A stretch of 64,000 bases of DNA. It comes from Anaerolineae bacterium. GTDB taxonomy: Bacteria > Chloroflexota > Anaerolineae > 4572-78 > J111. The position numbers and the translations under genes are program-made. Below, in pieces: positions 1 to 8,910 of the stretch. How positions within the stretch are numbered: position 1 is the first letter of the stretch; each line of letters opens with the position of its first letter. A model generated the notes under the pieces. The model ran no database searches. It was not told the DNA's origin and saw only the letters and a program-made list of their open reading frames with translations. The stretch is from positions 62,001 through 126,000 of the forward strand of contig JAHDWA010000018.1 of assembly GCA_023382535.1 (NCBI GenBank), in the 5' to 3' direction.

Positions 1-1097
1 CTTTTGACTTCGGCCACCTCCTCAGACGTGGTTTCACCCCTAAAGTTGAACTCCTGGGCCACCAATTCGCGGCGCGACTCGTCGTCGAGGATGCGCAGGT
101 CATAGTCAATGTAACTCTCGACCACCAGCCTGGAAAGTTCTGCCCCGTCCATCCCTGGTTTCTGAAGCAGCTCGGCCAGGAAGCCGCCGTAGGCCCAGCC
201 CAGGGCCGGCTCAACTTCCTGTGAGGCAACGGCGTAGCGGGCGTGCGGCTCCAGGGCAGTAAACACTTCAAGCTGGCCCATCAGGCAGGCGTCAAAGCCA
301 ATCAAGTCAAATTTATCAATCCCGGTCTGCTGGCGCGCTTTTGCCAGTGCCTGGTCCAACTCCATCAGCCAGATGCCGTCCACGCCGAAGAGTTGGGCGA
401 CAACCACCCGGTCGCGCCCCAGGCCACCAGGGGCCGGGTCATTCCAGCCGCCGGGCCAGCCCGCGCCGTGGTCCGACATAATTAGGGCATATTTGCGAGC
501 CGGGTAATTCTCCACCGCCCAGGTAATAAAATCAACCAGGGTCTCGCCGTCGGCCATGTTCACCTCGCCCAGGTCGGCCACCTCTTGCGAGCCAATCTCG
601 CGCAGGTTCCGGTCCGGCGTGAGGTAGAAGCGCTTGGCTCCGGTCCAGTTGCCCATGCCCTTGTAGGCGCCGCGATACCGGTCTATCTGAGAGACGATAT
701 TGACCCGGTCGCTGGAGCCGACCAGCTCGGCTTCATTAAAATCAATCAGGATGTCATATTCCAGGATTTCGTCGTCGGCGTCCTGGTAGAGCATAATGGT
801 CCATTCGGTCCCGCCCTGGCTGGCCGGTTGTTGGTTGGTGGCCTGCCCTGCGGGCACAGCGTCACCGCCCGGTTCCTGGGCCAGCTCGGTAGGTGGGCTT
901 GGCTGGGTTGGCCGGCTGGTTGCAGTCGGCGGCTCAACCACCACAGGCTGAGTTGGCGCGGCCGGCTGCGGGCGGGCCGTAGGCGTGACCACATTCACAT
1001 CCACACCGCCGCAGGCCAGCCCCACCGCCAGCACTAGGCCGCCGATCCATAACAGCCACATCCGTTGTCTTGATCCATGCAGGAGCAGGTTAGGCAT
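1..1097 (-). CDS. Clostripain-like (C11 family) cysteine peptidase, 3' part cut by window edge
   Basis: About 365 codons are visible and the frame runs off the window without a stop. The ATG at 1097 follows an AAGGAAGG ribosome binding site. The protein opens with a hydrophobic export segment ending in LACGG (residues about 14-28), which suggests a lipoprotein, although the lipobox is imperfect. A Pro/Thr-rich linker follows, then the peptidase domain: EWTIMLYQDADDEILE at its start, the catalytic His in SDHGAGWPGG and the catalytic Cys in FDACLMGQLEV. Both motifs are typical of family C11. It is a close paralogue of the next gene (1318-4659), same strand, and the alignable region is the peptidase domain. 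It is probably an exported Arg-specific or related endopeptidase; substrate and activation are unknown. Confidence 0.85.
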   Translation of the reverse strand, partial: MPNLLLHGSRQRMWLLWIGGLVLAVGLACGGVDVNVVTPTARPQPAAPTQPVVVEPPTATSRPTQPSPPTELAQEPGGDAVPAGQATNQQPASQGGTEWTIMLYQDADDEILEYDILIDFNEAELVGSSDRVNIVSQIDRYRGAYKGMGNWTGAKRFYLTPDRNLREIGSQEVADLGEVNMADGETLVDFITWAVENYPARKYALIMSDHGAGWPGGWNDPAPGGLGRDRVVVAQLFGVDGIWLMELDQALAKARQQTGIDKFDLIGFDACLMGQLEVFTALEPHARYAVASQEVEPALGWAYGGFLAELLQKPGMDGAELSRLVVESYIDYDLRILDDESRRELVAQEFNFRGETTSEEVAEVK

Positions 1098-1269
1098 AGT
1101 TACACCTTCCTTTGTTAGAGTGGGGCCTATCCCAGGTTTTTGACAGGTCACAGAAGTTTTCGCGGAGCGCACCTCTGCCGTCCCATCCCTTAAAACCGGG
1201 ACAGACCAGTTTGAGTGGGATAAGGTGATTGGCGCTCAAATTTTACCACCAATCTGGTTCAAACGAAAC

Positions 1270-1295
1270 AAAAAGGGCAGGTCTTAGACCTGCCC
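1270..1295 (-). terminator. Rho-independent terminator after the large C11 gene
   Basis: On the minus strand, arms GGGCAGGTCT (1295-1286) and AGACCTGCCC (1284-1275) form a perfect 10-bp stem with a 1-nt spacer, followed by a T tract. It lies 22 bases after the stop codon at 1318. Confidence 0.75.
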
Positions 1296-1317
1296 CCTGA
1301 AAATCCGACATATCGTT

Positions 1318-4300
1318 CTATTCTGTTGCCGGGGTACCGGCGGTCAAATCGTCATAGTAGAAAGTCACCGGGTTTTCCTCGTCGAAGTTGTTGGCAATAA
1401 TGCCAATGGTCCCGCTGCTGTGAGTGGCGTCGGTAAAGGCGTCCACCTGCTGGCCGTTGATATAGAGGTTGTAAGTATCACCCTGACCAACAACGGTCAA
1501 CACATTGGCCCCCAACTCGTTCTGATCAATCAGTTCCGAGGCCGTCCAGTCAATCAGGGTACTCGCCTCCTCTGCATCCACCCGCTCGACTGTGTAGAAG
1601 CCGTCGCCGGAGATGCTGAAGGCGTAATAACCATTCTCACTCTGCCGGAAGATCAGGCCGTAACCGTTGTTCTGGGCCCCTTCATAACCGGTGGTCACTT
1701 GCAGCATAAAGTCATCGCCCAGGGTTACCCCTTCATAGTAGTCGTAGATGGGGCCGGCATAAGGGTTCAGTTCCATCACGTACTGTTCAATATCGCTGGC
1801 GTAGTAACCCCGACCCCAGTCACTCGCTTCCTGGGCATCTACCAGGCCGCTGGCCGGATCCGTAAAATCATCCACCGCCGATTCGGCAAAGGCGGGCGGC
1901 GCCGCACCGACTTCTTCCTTGCTCACCCCGGAGATGAGGATGTCAAAGTTCTCCAGCATGGTGTTGAAATTGGTCACGGCGCTGTCCAGGTCGGCGTCGG
2001 CGGCAACCATCAAGATGCTGTAGGTCACATCCGGGGTGGGCGTCGTCACCACGATAAAGCCGGATTGAGGCTGGCCGTCCTGCTCATAGGTAAAGTCCAG
2101 CTCCCGGCCATCAAACGCCCCGACGATAATATCGGTGGTTTCACCCACATATTGCAGGTTTTCCAGCCCCTCGAGTTGGTTCAAAAAGTCAACATTGCTC
2201 TGAATCGCCTGCTCGTTGGCCTCCTGAGTGCCGGCGGCATCGGGGTAACTTTCTTTGTAAATAATGGCAAAGGCCGAGTCGTCGGCGCTGGAGAAGGTGA
2301 CTTGGCCGTTTTCCAGGTCTTCTTCGGGGTCCAGCCAGGTATCCGGGTAGAGCAGGGCAAAGCCAAGCTCTTCGTTGGCATAGGGCCTGAAGCCTTCTAC
2401 GGCGGAAGCTTCATCATTTTCGACAAACAGTCCTTCGTACTGTTCCTGGGTTTGGCCGTCCACATCCTCGGCAATAAAGCCCAGAATGTAACTGCCGGCA
2501 GGCGCAGGAATATCCTCGACAAAGAAGGGTTCTGCGCCAAAGGTCAGCGTGCCCCCTTCGCGGCTGAAATCTTCGCTTTCGGCTGTCTCGCTCAAGTTGA
2601 AGCCCTGTTCCAGCACAGTGAACTGGTCGCCCGGCTGGGGTGTGATCTCCCGTGGGCTGCCGCCGCCGCTGACGTTGGCGCCGGTAAAACCAAAAACCTC
2701 GGTCAATTCTCCGTCACGGAAGTAAAGAGTGGCTGCGCGCTGCTCGCCGCTGCCGGCAAAGGTGTAGATGCCGTCGGTAGAGTAGGTCGGCGACTCGGCG
2801 TCGTAAGTGTCAGGACTCAGCAAGGCCCGGACTGAAGTGGTCCCATCGCTGATGGCGTAGATATACGGCTCCCAAACATAATCAACGCTGACGCTGCCCT
2901 CGGGCCAGACCGGGTAAACTACCCCATCAACCTGGTTGTTCTGGTCGGCAAAAATGTAGTCCTGGTCCTCGACGATTAACACCTCTTCATTGGGCAGAAT
3001 CCGGCCAATAAAGGTGTAGATGTAAGCCAGCCGGTCGCCGCTAACTTCGGTGGTTAAGTTGACCGCCTGGCCAATGGCGGCAACTTCGGCAGAGAGGGTC
3101 AGCGGGGCCATCTGCAGCGGTTTGACGCTGGCGGCTTGCTGCTGGGCCTGATTTAACTGCTCCTCACTGGTAACGAGGCCGCCGTACTCCTCTTCCAAAT
3201 CCACCGGGGCGGCCACAGGCTCGGTTTCCGGCCCGGCGGCTACGATTTCACCCTGTGTGCCAATATAGTGGAAGTTGAGAAATTCATCCCACTTGGTTTC
3301 AGCGGCAAAACGAGAAGCGACCTGGGCATAGCCAAAGTTATTCTCCACCCCAAAAAGTTCACTGGTCGGAAAGTGGATGGCGATACCGCTGGCTCCGGGC
3401 CGTTCCGGCCCGTTCTTTTCGGCCACAATCGCCTGCCCGAGCGCGGCATTGAGTTCATCGGCCGCAGCGCTGACCTGTCCATCGCCGCTCAGCTCGACCG
3501 CCAATTGGGCAAAGTTAGCCAGGTCAATGTAAGGCGAAGGCATTTCATCCCCAAAAATAGTAGTAAATGCCTGGGCATAAGCCCGCGCCTCGGCCACAAC
3601 CCCCGGATCAATATTGACCAGGCTCGCGGCCAACTTGTCCAGAGCGGCATTGACGGCCGGGATGCCAGCCAGGTTGACCGCGGTCAAGGTGATATCGGTA
3701 CCGCTGGCTTCAGCCACCTCCTGGGGTGTCACCTGGCCTTCAACACCATAGGTTTCGGCGACAAAAGCCTGGCGGGCGGCATCGTCAACAATGCGCTGAT
3801 CCTGGTCAATGTAGCTGTTAACGATATGTTGGCCTAATTCTGCCCCGTCCATACCTGGATTGTTGGCCAGCTCGGTTAGAAAACTGGTGTAGGCCCAGCC
3901 GAGGGCCGGCTCAGTTTCTTGCGAGGCCACACTATAACGCGCATGCGGCACCAGCGCGTTAAAGACTTCCAACTGGGCCATCAGGCAGGCATCAAAGCCG
4001 ACAAATTCAAACTGGTCAATTCCGGCCTGCGCGCGTGCTGCTTCCAGGGAGCGGTCAATCTCCATCAAATATAACTGGTCGCCAAAACCCTGAGCCAGAA
4101 ACAGATCGTCTGCTCCCAGCCCACCCGGGTCCGGGTCACCGAAACCGCCGGGCCAGCCCGCCCCATGGTCCGACATAATCAGGGCATATTTACGGGCCGG
4201 GAAGTTGGCCGCCGCCCAGGTAATAAAATCCACCAGGGTTGGGCCGTCGGCCATGTTCACTTCGCCCAGGTCGGCCAGTTCCTCCGAGCCAATCTCATCG

Positions 4301-4659
4301 AGGTTGTCATCCTGGATCAGGTAAAAACGCTTGGTGCTGGTCCAGTCGCCCATGCCGTCATAAGCGCCGACATAGCGATCTACCTGGGCTACGATATTCA
4401 CCTGATCGGTCGAGCCGACGCGCTCGGCCTCGTTAAAGTCAATCATGATGTCCCGTTCCAGAATTTCGTCGTCGGCGTCCTGGTAGAGCATAATGGTCCA
4501 TTCGGCTTCGCCCTGGGCAGCGGGGCGGGCAGCAGCGTCCTGTTGTGGGGCGGCGGCTGAGGCGGCAGCGCCGTCATAGGCCAGCCAACTCAACAGGATC
4601 AGACAGAGGATCAGGAACATTCCTGATCTTGGGAACAAGCGGGTCGAGGGTTTAAACAC
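1318..4659 (-). CDS. Large exported clostripain-like (C11) protein with C-terminal beta domains
   Basis: The likely start is the GTG at 4659, seven bases after AAGGAG; an ATG at 4701 is in frame but has no good ribosome binding site. From the GTG the product is 1113 aa, with a signal sequence at about residues 12-40 (MFLILCLILLSWLAYDG core). The C11 peptidase domain spans about residues 50-470, with catalytic motifs SDHGAGWPGG and FDACLMAQLEV. A middle region of beta-rich sequence follows. Then comes a PsbP/lipoprotein-like segment beginning FRPYANEELGFALLYPDTW, and last a concanavalin-like domain (about 950-1100; FTDPASGL, GYGLIFRQSENGYYAFSIS). The last two resemble modules common in Chloroflexota exoproteins. 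It is a tandem paralogue of the upstream partial gene. The product is probably secreted or surface bound. Confidence 0.85.
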   Translation of the reverse strand: MFKPSTRLFPRSGMFLILCLILLSWLAYDGAAASAAAPQQDAAARPAAQGEAEWTIMLYQDADDEILERDIMIDFNEAERVGSTDQVNIVAQVDRYVGAYDGMGDWTSTKRFYLIQDDNLDEIGSEELADLGEVNMADGPTLVDFITWAAANFPARKYALIMSDHGAGWPGGFGDPDPGGLGADDLFLAQGFGDQLYLMEIDRSLEAARAQAGIDQFEFVGFDACLMAQLEVFNALVPHARYSVASQETEPALGWAYTSFLTELANNPGMDGAELGQHIVNSYIDQDQRIVDDAARQAFVAETYGVEGQVTPQEVAEASGTDITLTAVNLAGIPAVNAALDKLAASLVNIDPGVVAEARAYAQAFTTIFGDEMPSPYIDLANFAQLAVELSGDGQVSAAADELNAALGQAIVAEKNGPERPGASGIAIHFPTSELFGVENNFGYAQVASRFAAETKWDEFLNFHYIGTQGEIVAAGPETEPVAAPVDLEEEYGGLVTSEEQLNQAQQQAASVKPLQMAPLTLSAEVAAIGQAVNLTTEVSGDRLAYIYTFIGRILPNEEVLIVEDQDYIFADQNNQVDGVVYPVWPEGSVSVDYVWEPYIYAISDGTTSVRALLSPDTYDAESPTYSTDGIYTFAGSGEQRAATLYFRDGELTEVFGFTGANVSGGGSPREITPQPGDQFTVLEQGFNLSETAESEDFSREGGTLTFGAEPFFVEDIPAPAGSYILGFIAEDVDGQTQEQYEGLFVENDEASAVEGFRPYANEELGFALLYPDTWLDPEEDLENGQVTFSSADDSAFAIIYKESYPDAAGTQEANEQAIQSNVDFLNQLEGLENLQYVGETTDIIVGAFDGRELDFTYEQDGQPQSGFIVVTTPTPDVTYSILMVAADADLDSAVTNFNTMLENFDILISGVSKEEVGAAPPAFAESAVDDFTDPASGLVDAQEASDWGRGYYASDIEQYVMELNPYAGPIYDYYEGVTLGDDFMLQVTTGYEGAQNNGYGLIFRQSENGYYAFSISGDGFYTVERVDAEEASTLIDWTASELIDQNELGANVLTVVGQGDTYNLYINGQQVDAFTDATHSSGTIGIIANNFDEENPVTFYYDDLTAGTPATE

Positions 4660-4748
4660 AATTAGTCTCCTTGGATGTACTTTTTTTCTCGTTTTCCTCA
4701 TGTTCCCAAATTGATTGAAGTGCAGGAACGAGAGGATCAGTAGGAATC

Positions 4749-5429
4749 TTAATTATTACTGCTTTTTGGCAGCAGCGGAATCAGCCAGGAAAGAAAAGCA
4801 TCGGTGGAACGGGTCTGCATCAGCACCCGGCCCGGACCGGTCAGGTCAACCACCAGCCCTTCGCCGCTGAGCAAGGTTGATTTCATGCCGCCCACCCGGC
4901 GAGTCTGGAAGCCCACCTTTTCACTGAAAGCGACGATATGGCCGGTATCAATGGTATATTTCTGACCAGCCGCCAGGGTGATATCGTGGATGGCGCCGTA
5001 GCTGCCCAAAACCAGGGGGCCGGAGCCGCTCGCTTTGAGCAGAATCAAGCTGCCCGAACCAAAGAATCCTTTCGCGCCGCCCCAACTGGTATTGATTTCT
5101 ACCGTCTGCGGAGAGGCCACAAAAGCCCCGGATTGGACCAGCATCGTTTCATTGGACATTTCAAGCACAAACATGTCGCCGGGTAACGCCGGGGCCAGGT
5201 TGATTTCGCCACCCTCAGCCGGCGCTTTGTAAGTATTGACAAAGAAGGACTCGCCGCCCAATACCGACCGGGCCAACGATTTCAAGAAACCACCCTGCAT
5301 TTTTGTTTCAATGATTACCCCGGCGGACATGCTAACCATCGAACCGGCTTCAACCCGAATCTCCTCACCCGGTTGGAGCTGCACCCGGGTCATTGAGAAA
5401 GAGGGACGATAAAGAATTTCTGTTTGCAT
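4749..5429 (-). CDS. TIGR00266/AIM24 family protein
   Basis: The start is the ATG at 5429, preceded by AGAAAGGGAAG; in-frame codons further upstream lack a site. The 226-aa product matches the AIM24/TIGR00266 family along its length: an N-terminal YRPSFSMTRVQLQPGEEIRVEAGSM-like start broken into beta strands, the central GGFLKSLARSVLGGESFFVN motif, and a Gly-rich C-terminal half. Family members adopt a trimeric beta-helical fold and are mostly uncharacterised; mitochondrial AIM24 affects inner-membrane organisation. There is no signal peptide or membrane segment, so it is probably cytosolic or membrane associated. No operon partner is evident. Family assignment is firm; the function is unknown. 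Confidence 0.85.
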   Translation of the reverse strand: MQTEILYRPSFSMTRVQLQPGEEIRVEAGSMVSMSAGVIIETKMQGGFLKSLARSVLGGESFFVNTYKAPAEGGEINLAPALPGDMFVLEMSNETMLVQSGAFVASPQTVEINTSWGGAKGFFGSGSLILLKASGSGPLVLGSYGAIHDITLAAGQKYTIDTGHIVAFSEKVGFQTRRVGGMKSTLLSGEGLVVDLTGPGRVLMQTRSTDAFLSWLIPLLPKSSNN

Positions 5430-5598
5430 TGAGACTTCCCTTTCTGACAATAAACGAACAAATTTAAAGTTTACCTGTACTCTTTTGTTTCTCAATTGAG
5501 CTGGGGAACAAAAGGGAATGATTAAACATCACCCATTCCACTTAGCTTGGACTTGGCTATTCGACGGGAGCAGCTTGTATAACTTTTAAGCAATTTGT

Positions 5599-6075
5599 CT
5601 ACCAGCCAAGTCTGGTCCGCTTTTTAGGGGCCAGCTTAAGTGCTGATTCAAATTCAAGCACCCACACCTCGGGGTTGTCTTCCCAGCGTTCGCCAGGGTC
5701 CGAATTCAGGATATTCCAGGTGCCCATAAAGGTCTTCAAAGCCCACTGAGCATCGCTGACCTCCTCTTCGAGAGAAGTGAGGGGTAGCTCCTTTAAAGCC
5801 TCGGCCTCGGTTAGATCTTGCAGGTGCTCACGCCGAATAGCCGTGATTCTGATATTGCCTACCGTTTTTCTGGCCAGGCCCGGTTGCACCGAGTAAGTTT
5901 TGCCCACTTCATAGAGGGGCTTGGGAACGCCGGCATCGGCCGTGCGAATCACCTTGAGAATGGGCCGGCTGGGATCGGTCTCATCTACAACAGCATAGTC
6001 GCCTTCCTGTACCAGCCGCCGCGTTTGGGTTTTTTGGCCGCTAGTAACGTATTTCCAGGTATATTCAAATAGCAT
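5599..6075 (-). CDS. ASCH-like domain protein
   Basis: The ATG at 6075 follows AAGGAG with a nine-base gap. The 158-aa product starts MLFEYTWKYVTSGQKTQTRR; the segment GQKTQTRR is the hallmark of ASCH-like (PUA-fold) proteins, in which a conserved Lys/Arg-rich motif follows the first strand. The C-terminal half (EALKELPLTSLEEEVSDAQWALKTFMGTWNILN...) is like that of short ASCH proteins found in phages and bacteria. ASCH domains are thought to bind RNA or modified nucleotides. It is a single-gene unit. No catalytic role can be claimed from sequence alone. Confidence 0.6.
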   Translation of the reverse strand: MLFEYTWKYVTSGQKTQTRRLVQEGDYAVVDETDPSRPILKVIRTADAGVPKPLYEVGKTYSVQPGLARKTVGNIRITAIRREHLQDLTEAEALKELPLTSLEEEVSDAQWALKTFMGTWNILNSDPGERWEDNPEVWVLEFESALKLAPKKRTRLGW

Positions 6076-6211
6076 GAGGTTTATCTCCTTAGGAAGTGAA
6101 GGTTGTTTGTTTTATTGGGAGGAAGCTCCTTACATAAATGATGATGTAAGAATTAGGCTTGGTTGTGGCAATGGGGCAGGCATAATCGCCAGTAGCAATA
6201 AATTGAGGCGC

Positions 6212-7180
6212 TCAATCTCGTTTAACCGGCAGGTGCGGCGAGGTAATATTGATGCCTACGGCATCCACCGGGCGCTTGACTTCTTTGGTGGTCCAGGCAA
6301 TATCCCAGACGACATGGGTGCGCTTATGCACCCGGTAATCCCACCAGCCCAACAGGCGGGCATAGCCTTCCAACACCGCCAGGACAAACAGAATCCAGAT
6401 GAGCCGCAAGGCTCCCCAGATTTCATCCAGGGCCAGTTGAAACAGGCGGAGCGCATCCATACTGGAGACTTCGTAGCCATACTTGGCCTTGAGGTGCAAA
6501 TGGCCGGCGTGGTTGCGCCGCCGCTGCTTGATAAAGTCTTGCACGGTTTCCGGTCCCATATTGAAGACCACCGCATCGGGAGCATAGCGCACCTGCAAGC
6601 CGCGCCGAATGACCAGCGCTTCGACAAAAGCTTCATCCATGGCGACATCGGGAGGGATCCGGTCGAACACTTTGCGGAAGGCAATGAGCTCACCCAGGCG
6701 AGGAATCTCCAGGCACAGTTGGTGCTCCATTTTTAAACGCAGGTGGGATAGAAAACCGACAATATGCTCCGGTGTGTTGACCGGCACTTTGTGCGCACCG
6801 GTCATACCGACGGCTGGATCGGCAAACATGCGGACCATATTTTCAATCGCGTCTTCGTGGGGGATGGTATCGCCGCTTTCCAGGACGCAAATATCTTCAT
6901 TAGCGTGGCTGAGAAAAATGTTGATGGCGCTGGTTTTACCCTCGCGCTTTTCTTGAATGTGAAGCTGGATTCGCGGCTCCTGGGCCACAAAGTCCTGGAC
7001 TATGGCAATGGTCCCATCGGTACAGCCCGAAGCCACCACGATAATTTCGCTGATTTCGACGGTGTGCAGCCGCTGACCCACCATGGCCCGCAGAATTTGG
7101 GCAATATTGGCTTCTTCATTGTGGGCAGTGATCCCCACACTGCACTTGATCAACTTGGGTGGCTCAATGACAGCGGTCAT
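6212..7180 (-). CDS. Family 2 glycosyltransferase
   Basis: The ATG at 7180 is used; a TTG six bases upstream overlaps the stop of the preceding gene and is an alternative start. The 322-aa protein has the GT-A entry motif VGITAHNEEANIAQILRAM at residues 16-34, followed by IIVVASGCTDGT. The DxD-like metal-binding segment reads VLESGDTIP (Glu in place of the first Asp). The acceptor region has MDEAFVEALV and QRRRNHAGH, the Q/RxxRW-like element of processive GT2 enzymes. A hydrophobic stretch at about residues 245-270 suggests membrane association. It overlaps or abuts the small membrane-protein gene upstream (stop at 7183), so the two are probably co-transcribed and may act together in polysaccharide or glycolipid synthesis. 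Confidence 0.85.
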   Translation of the reverse strand: MTAVIEPPKLIKCSVGITAHNEEANIAQILRAMVGQRLHTVEISEIIVVASGCTDGTIAIVQDFVAQEPRIQLHIQEKREGKTSAINIFLSHANEDICVLESGDTIPHEDAIENMVRMFADPAVGMTGAHKVPVNTPEHIVGFLSHLRLKMEHQLCLEIPRLGELIAFRKVFDRIPPDVAMDEAFVEALVIRRGLQVRYAPDAVVFNMGPETVQDFIKQRRRNHAGHLHLKAKYGYEVSSMDALRLFQLALDEIWGALRLIWILFVLAVLEGYARLLGWWDYRVHKRTHVVWDIAWTTKEVKRPVDAVGINITSPHLPVKRD

Positions 7181-7182
7181 GC

Positions 7183-7674
7183 TCAATCAAACTTGTTTCT
7201 TTCCAATTCTGATTGATCGTTTGAAGGTAGCTTTTGGGTCAATTTTAAAAATAAAAAGGTCAAAAAGCTACCGGCGGCCATACCCAGGGCAATCGAAAAG
7301 TATTGCGACCAAAAGCCGGGAATATTGCCCAGTCCCATCAGCACGGCCGGAATAATTGTCAAAATGCCAATAGTAAAGGCCAGCAAAACGCCTCGCGCTG
7401 CCGATAAATCCGGCACCCATAATCCGGCCAGGGCAAAAATCCCAACACCTACCGTGACCAGGCCAGCCTGAGTACTCCAATAGCGCCAGGCCAACAAGTG
7501 GTTAGCCCAATCTAAAATGGTTACAATCAGTAAAAGGACAATATAAAAAAGTAAAAAGGCCACCCAGGACGATTTGCCAGGATTGCTTTTCATGCCGGGC
7601 AGCCTACTGAACATAATAAAACATCGGTCTAGGTATGATTGCCAAGTAGTCAACTGGTGCCTCCATTTTACCAT
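7183..7674 (-). CDS. Small membrane protein of unknown function, coupled to a GT2 gene
   Basis: The 163-aa frame encodes about four membrane helices, at about residues 38-60 (FLLFYIVLLLIVTILDW), 68-90, 95-115 and 125-150, and ends in a charged tail (SELERNKFD). The start is uncertain: ATG 7674 gives a 28-residue hydrophilic leader, while internal ATGs at residues 21 and 28 are also plausible (the latter gives MKSNPGKSS). No family was recognised. The stop at 7183 touches the start of the downstream glycosyltransferase, which points to a shared transcript and possibly a role in lipid-linked sugar handling. Confidence 0.6.
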   Translation of the reverse strand: MVKWRHQLTTWQSYLDRCFIMFSRLPGMKSNPGKSSWVAFLLFYIVLLLIVTILDWANHLLAWRYWSTQAGLVTVGVGIFALAGLWVPDLSAARGVLLAFTIGILTIIPAVLMGLGNIPGFWSQYFSIALGMAAGSFLTFLFLKLTQKLPSNDQSELERNKFD

Positions 7675-7900
7675 ATTCCCGAATTACTGTCATATTAGGC
7701 AACTACTCAGGTGACTGGCACTTTTGCCCTCTGGCACGGGGGCTAAGCGGGCAAATTTATCATTCAGCGGGAGCCGGCCACCTCTAGCGTGATTGGCAAG
7801 GTTCAATTTGTGCCTCCATCGTACCGCAATAGTATGATCGGCGTCATTAGTACTCTTGTCCAGGCTCAATTCTCAAGGCTTGATTTTGGAATAAACCGGC

Positions 7901-8122
7901 TTATGAATGAGGAAAAGGCGGCGTTTCGGGGCCGCGCTCCAGGTGTAGTTTGACCTGCTTGGCAAATTGTCCTCGCGGCATTAAGACCTTACGCTGGCAT
8001 GTAAGACAAATCAGGCCAATATCGGCGCCCAAACGAACAACACGCCAGTCAGTTCCCCCGCAAGGGTGAGCCTTGCGCATGCGCACGATATCGCCCAGAC
8101 GGACGTCAGTGGGATCAATCAT
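7901..8122 (-). CDS. DUF951 family protein
   Basis: The ATG at 8122 overlaps the stop of the PHP gene (TGA at 8117-8115), so translation is probably coupled. The 73-aa product has the DUF951 pattern: [15 protein letters not shown], then [17 protein letters not shown], then a second Cys motif and [13 protein letters not shown]. The conserved Cys residues (CGG...CLTC) could bind metal. DUF951 proteins are short, widespread in Firmicutes and Chloroflexota, and functionally uncharacterised, although the fold is predicted to be an OB-like beta barrel and nucleic-acid binding has been suggested. Family assignment is confident. Confidence 0.8.
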   Translation of the reverse strand: MIDPTDVRLGDIVRMRKAHPCGGTDWRVVRLGADIGLICLTCQRKVLMPRGQFAKQVKLHLERGPETPPFPHS

Positions 8123-8795
8123 GGTCAAGGGTAGGTTTCAGGCCGAAGCGAGTCCGCCAGGTGTTTGTCCAAGAAAAAAAATGAATCCAGGCCGGGGTAA
8201 GCTGGCCATGTATGGTGGCCTGGGGCAGCGCGGTGCGAAACTCTGCTGCCGTACAAAAGCTCGGCATTTCCAGATACGCAGCCCCGATCTCCAGCCCGGT
8301 GTGAGCATCGCTGCCCGCGGTAGTGGACAAGGCATGGGCGGCGGCAAAGGCCGTAGCTTTTTCATTATACTCGGCTCGGAGCGTACGCGCATTAAAGGCT
8401 TCAATGGCGTCAAGTTGGGGTAGCATGGTTTCCAGCATGCGCTCCGTCCAGTTGGAGCGGTGGCGGTCGAAGGGATGGGAGACGCTGATGACCGCATCCT
8501 GAGCTTGCAGCCGCTTGAGCGTTTCCTGGGGCGAAAGGCGCGGCGGCACCCATTCGCTCACAAAAAATGCCAGAATTTCGCCGTACTCGGTCAAAATCTC
8601 CTCACCTATGATGACAAAATCTGGATCAAGCCGGTGGGCGGCCAAAGCGCCCTCAATAGTGTTGTGGTCGGTAATACAAATGCGGTCCAGGCCTCTGAGT
8701 TTGGCAATTCTGATTACGTCGGCAGGACGAAGCACGCCATCCCTGGAAGCACAAGTGTGCATGTGCAGGTCTACTTTGAGAGTTGAAAGAGTCAT
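8115..8795 (-). CDS. PHP domain metal-dependent phosphoesterase
   Basis: The 226-aa protein begins with the PHP metal-binding motif [13 protein letters not shown] (residues 8-20), followed by [15 protein letters not shown] and later VSHPFDRHR and [13 protein letters not shown], which supply the expected His/Asp ligands. Stand-alone PHP proteins of this size hydrolyse small phosphoesters, for example nucleoside 3',5'-bisphosphate (RNase AM/TrpH-like). The start ATG has little Shine-Dalgarno signal; a CAGTNNN heptamer array lies directly upstream (8803-8833). It is followed by and overlaps the DUF951 gene. It is probably cytosolic; the exact substrate is not determinable. Confidence 0.85.
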   Translation of the reverse strand: MTLSTLKVDLHMHTCASRDGVLRPADVIRIAKLRGLDRICITDHNTIEGALAAHRLDPDFVIIGEEILTEYGEILAFFVSEWVPPRLSPQETLKRLQAQDAVISVSHPFDRHRSNWTERMLETMLPQLDAIEAFNARTLRAEYNEKATAFAAAHALSTTAGSDAHTGLEIGAAYLEMPSFCTAAEFRTALPQATIHGQLTPAWIHFFSWTNTWRTRFGLKPTLDHD

Positions 8796-8802
8796 GAGCG
8801 GT

Positions 8803-8833
8803 CAGTAATCAGTAGCCAGTAGTCAGTATTCAG
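8803..8833 (+). repeat. CAGTNNN heptamer array in the PHP upstream gap
   Basis: Four consecutive heptamers read CAGTAAT, CAGTAGC, CAGTAGT, CAGTATT, followed by CAG. A second run of short CTGTTACC-like words fills the rest of the gap to 8910. The same two-part arrangement recurs between groES and groEL. Confidence 0.8.
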
Positions 8834-8910
8834 ACAGAGGTTACAAGATGCCGATTACAGGTGGAGGTGAGGTTACGATCTGTAACTGGTGACCTGTTCC
8901 TTGCAACCTG

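Noticed and set aside
1420..2835. Long open frame (471 codons) on the plus strand
   Set aside because: It is antisense to the C11 exoprotein, has no recognisable motif or ribosome binding site, and results from the GC-rich codon pattern of the real gene.
7640..7840. Two similar stretches around GTGCCTCCAT (about 7657 and 7813)
   Set aside because: The match is short and imperfect; it may reflect related promoter sequences but is too weak to call a repeat.
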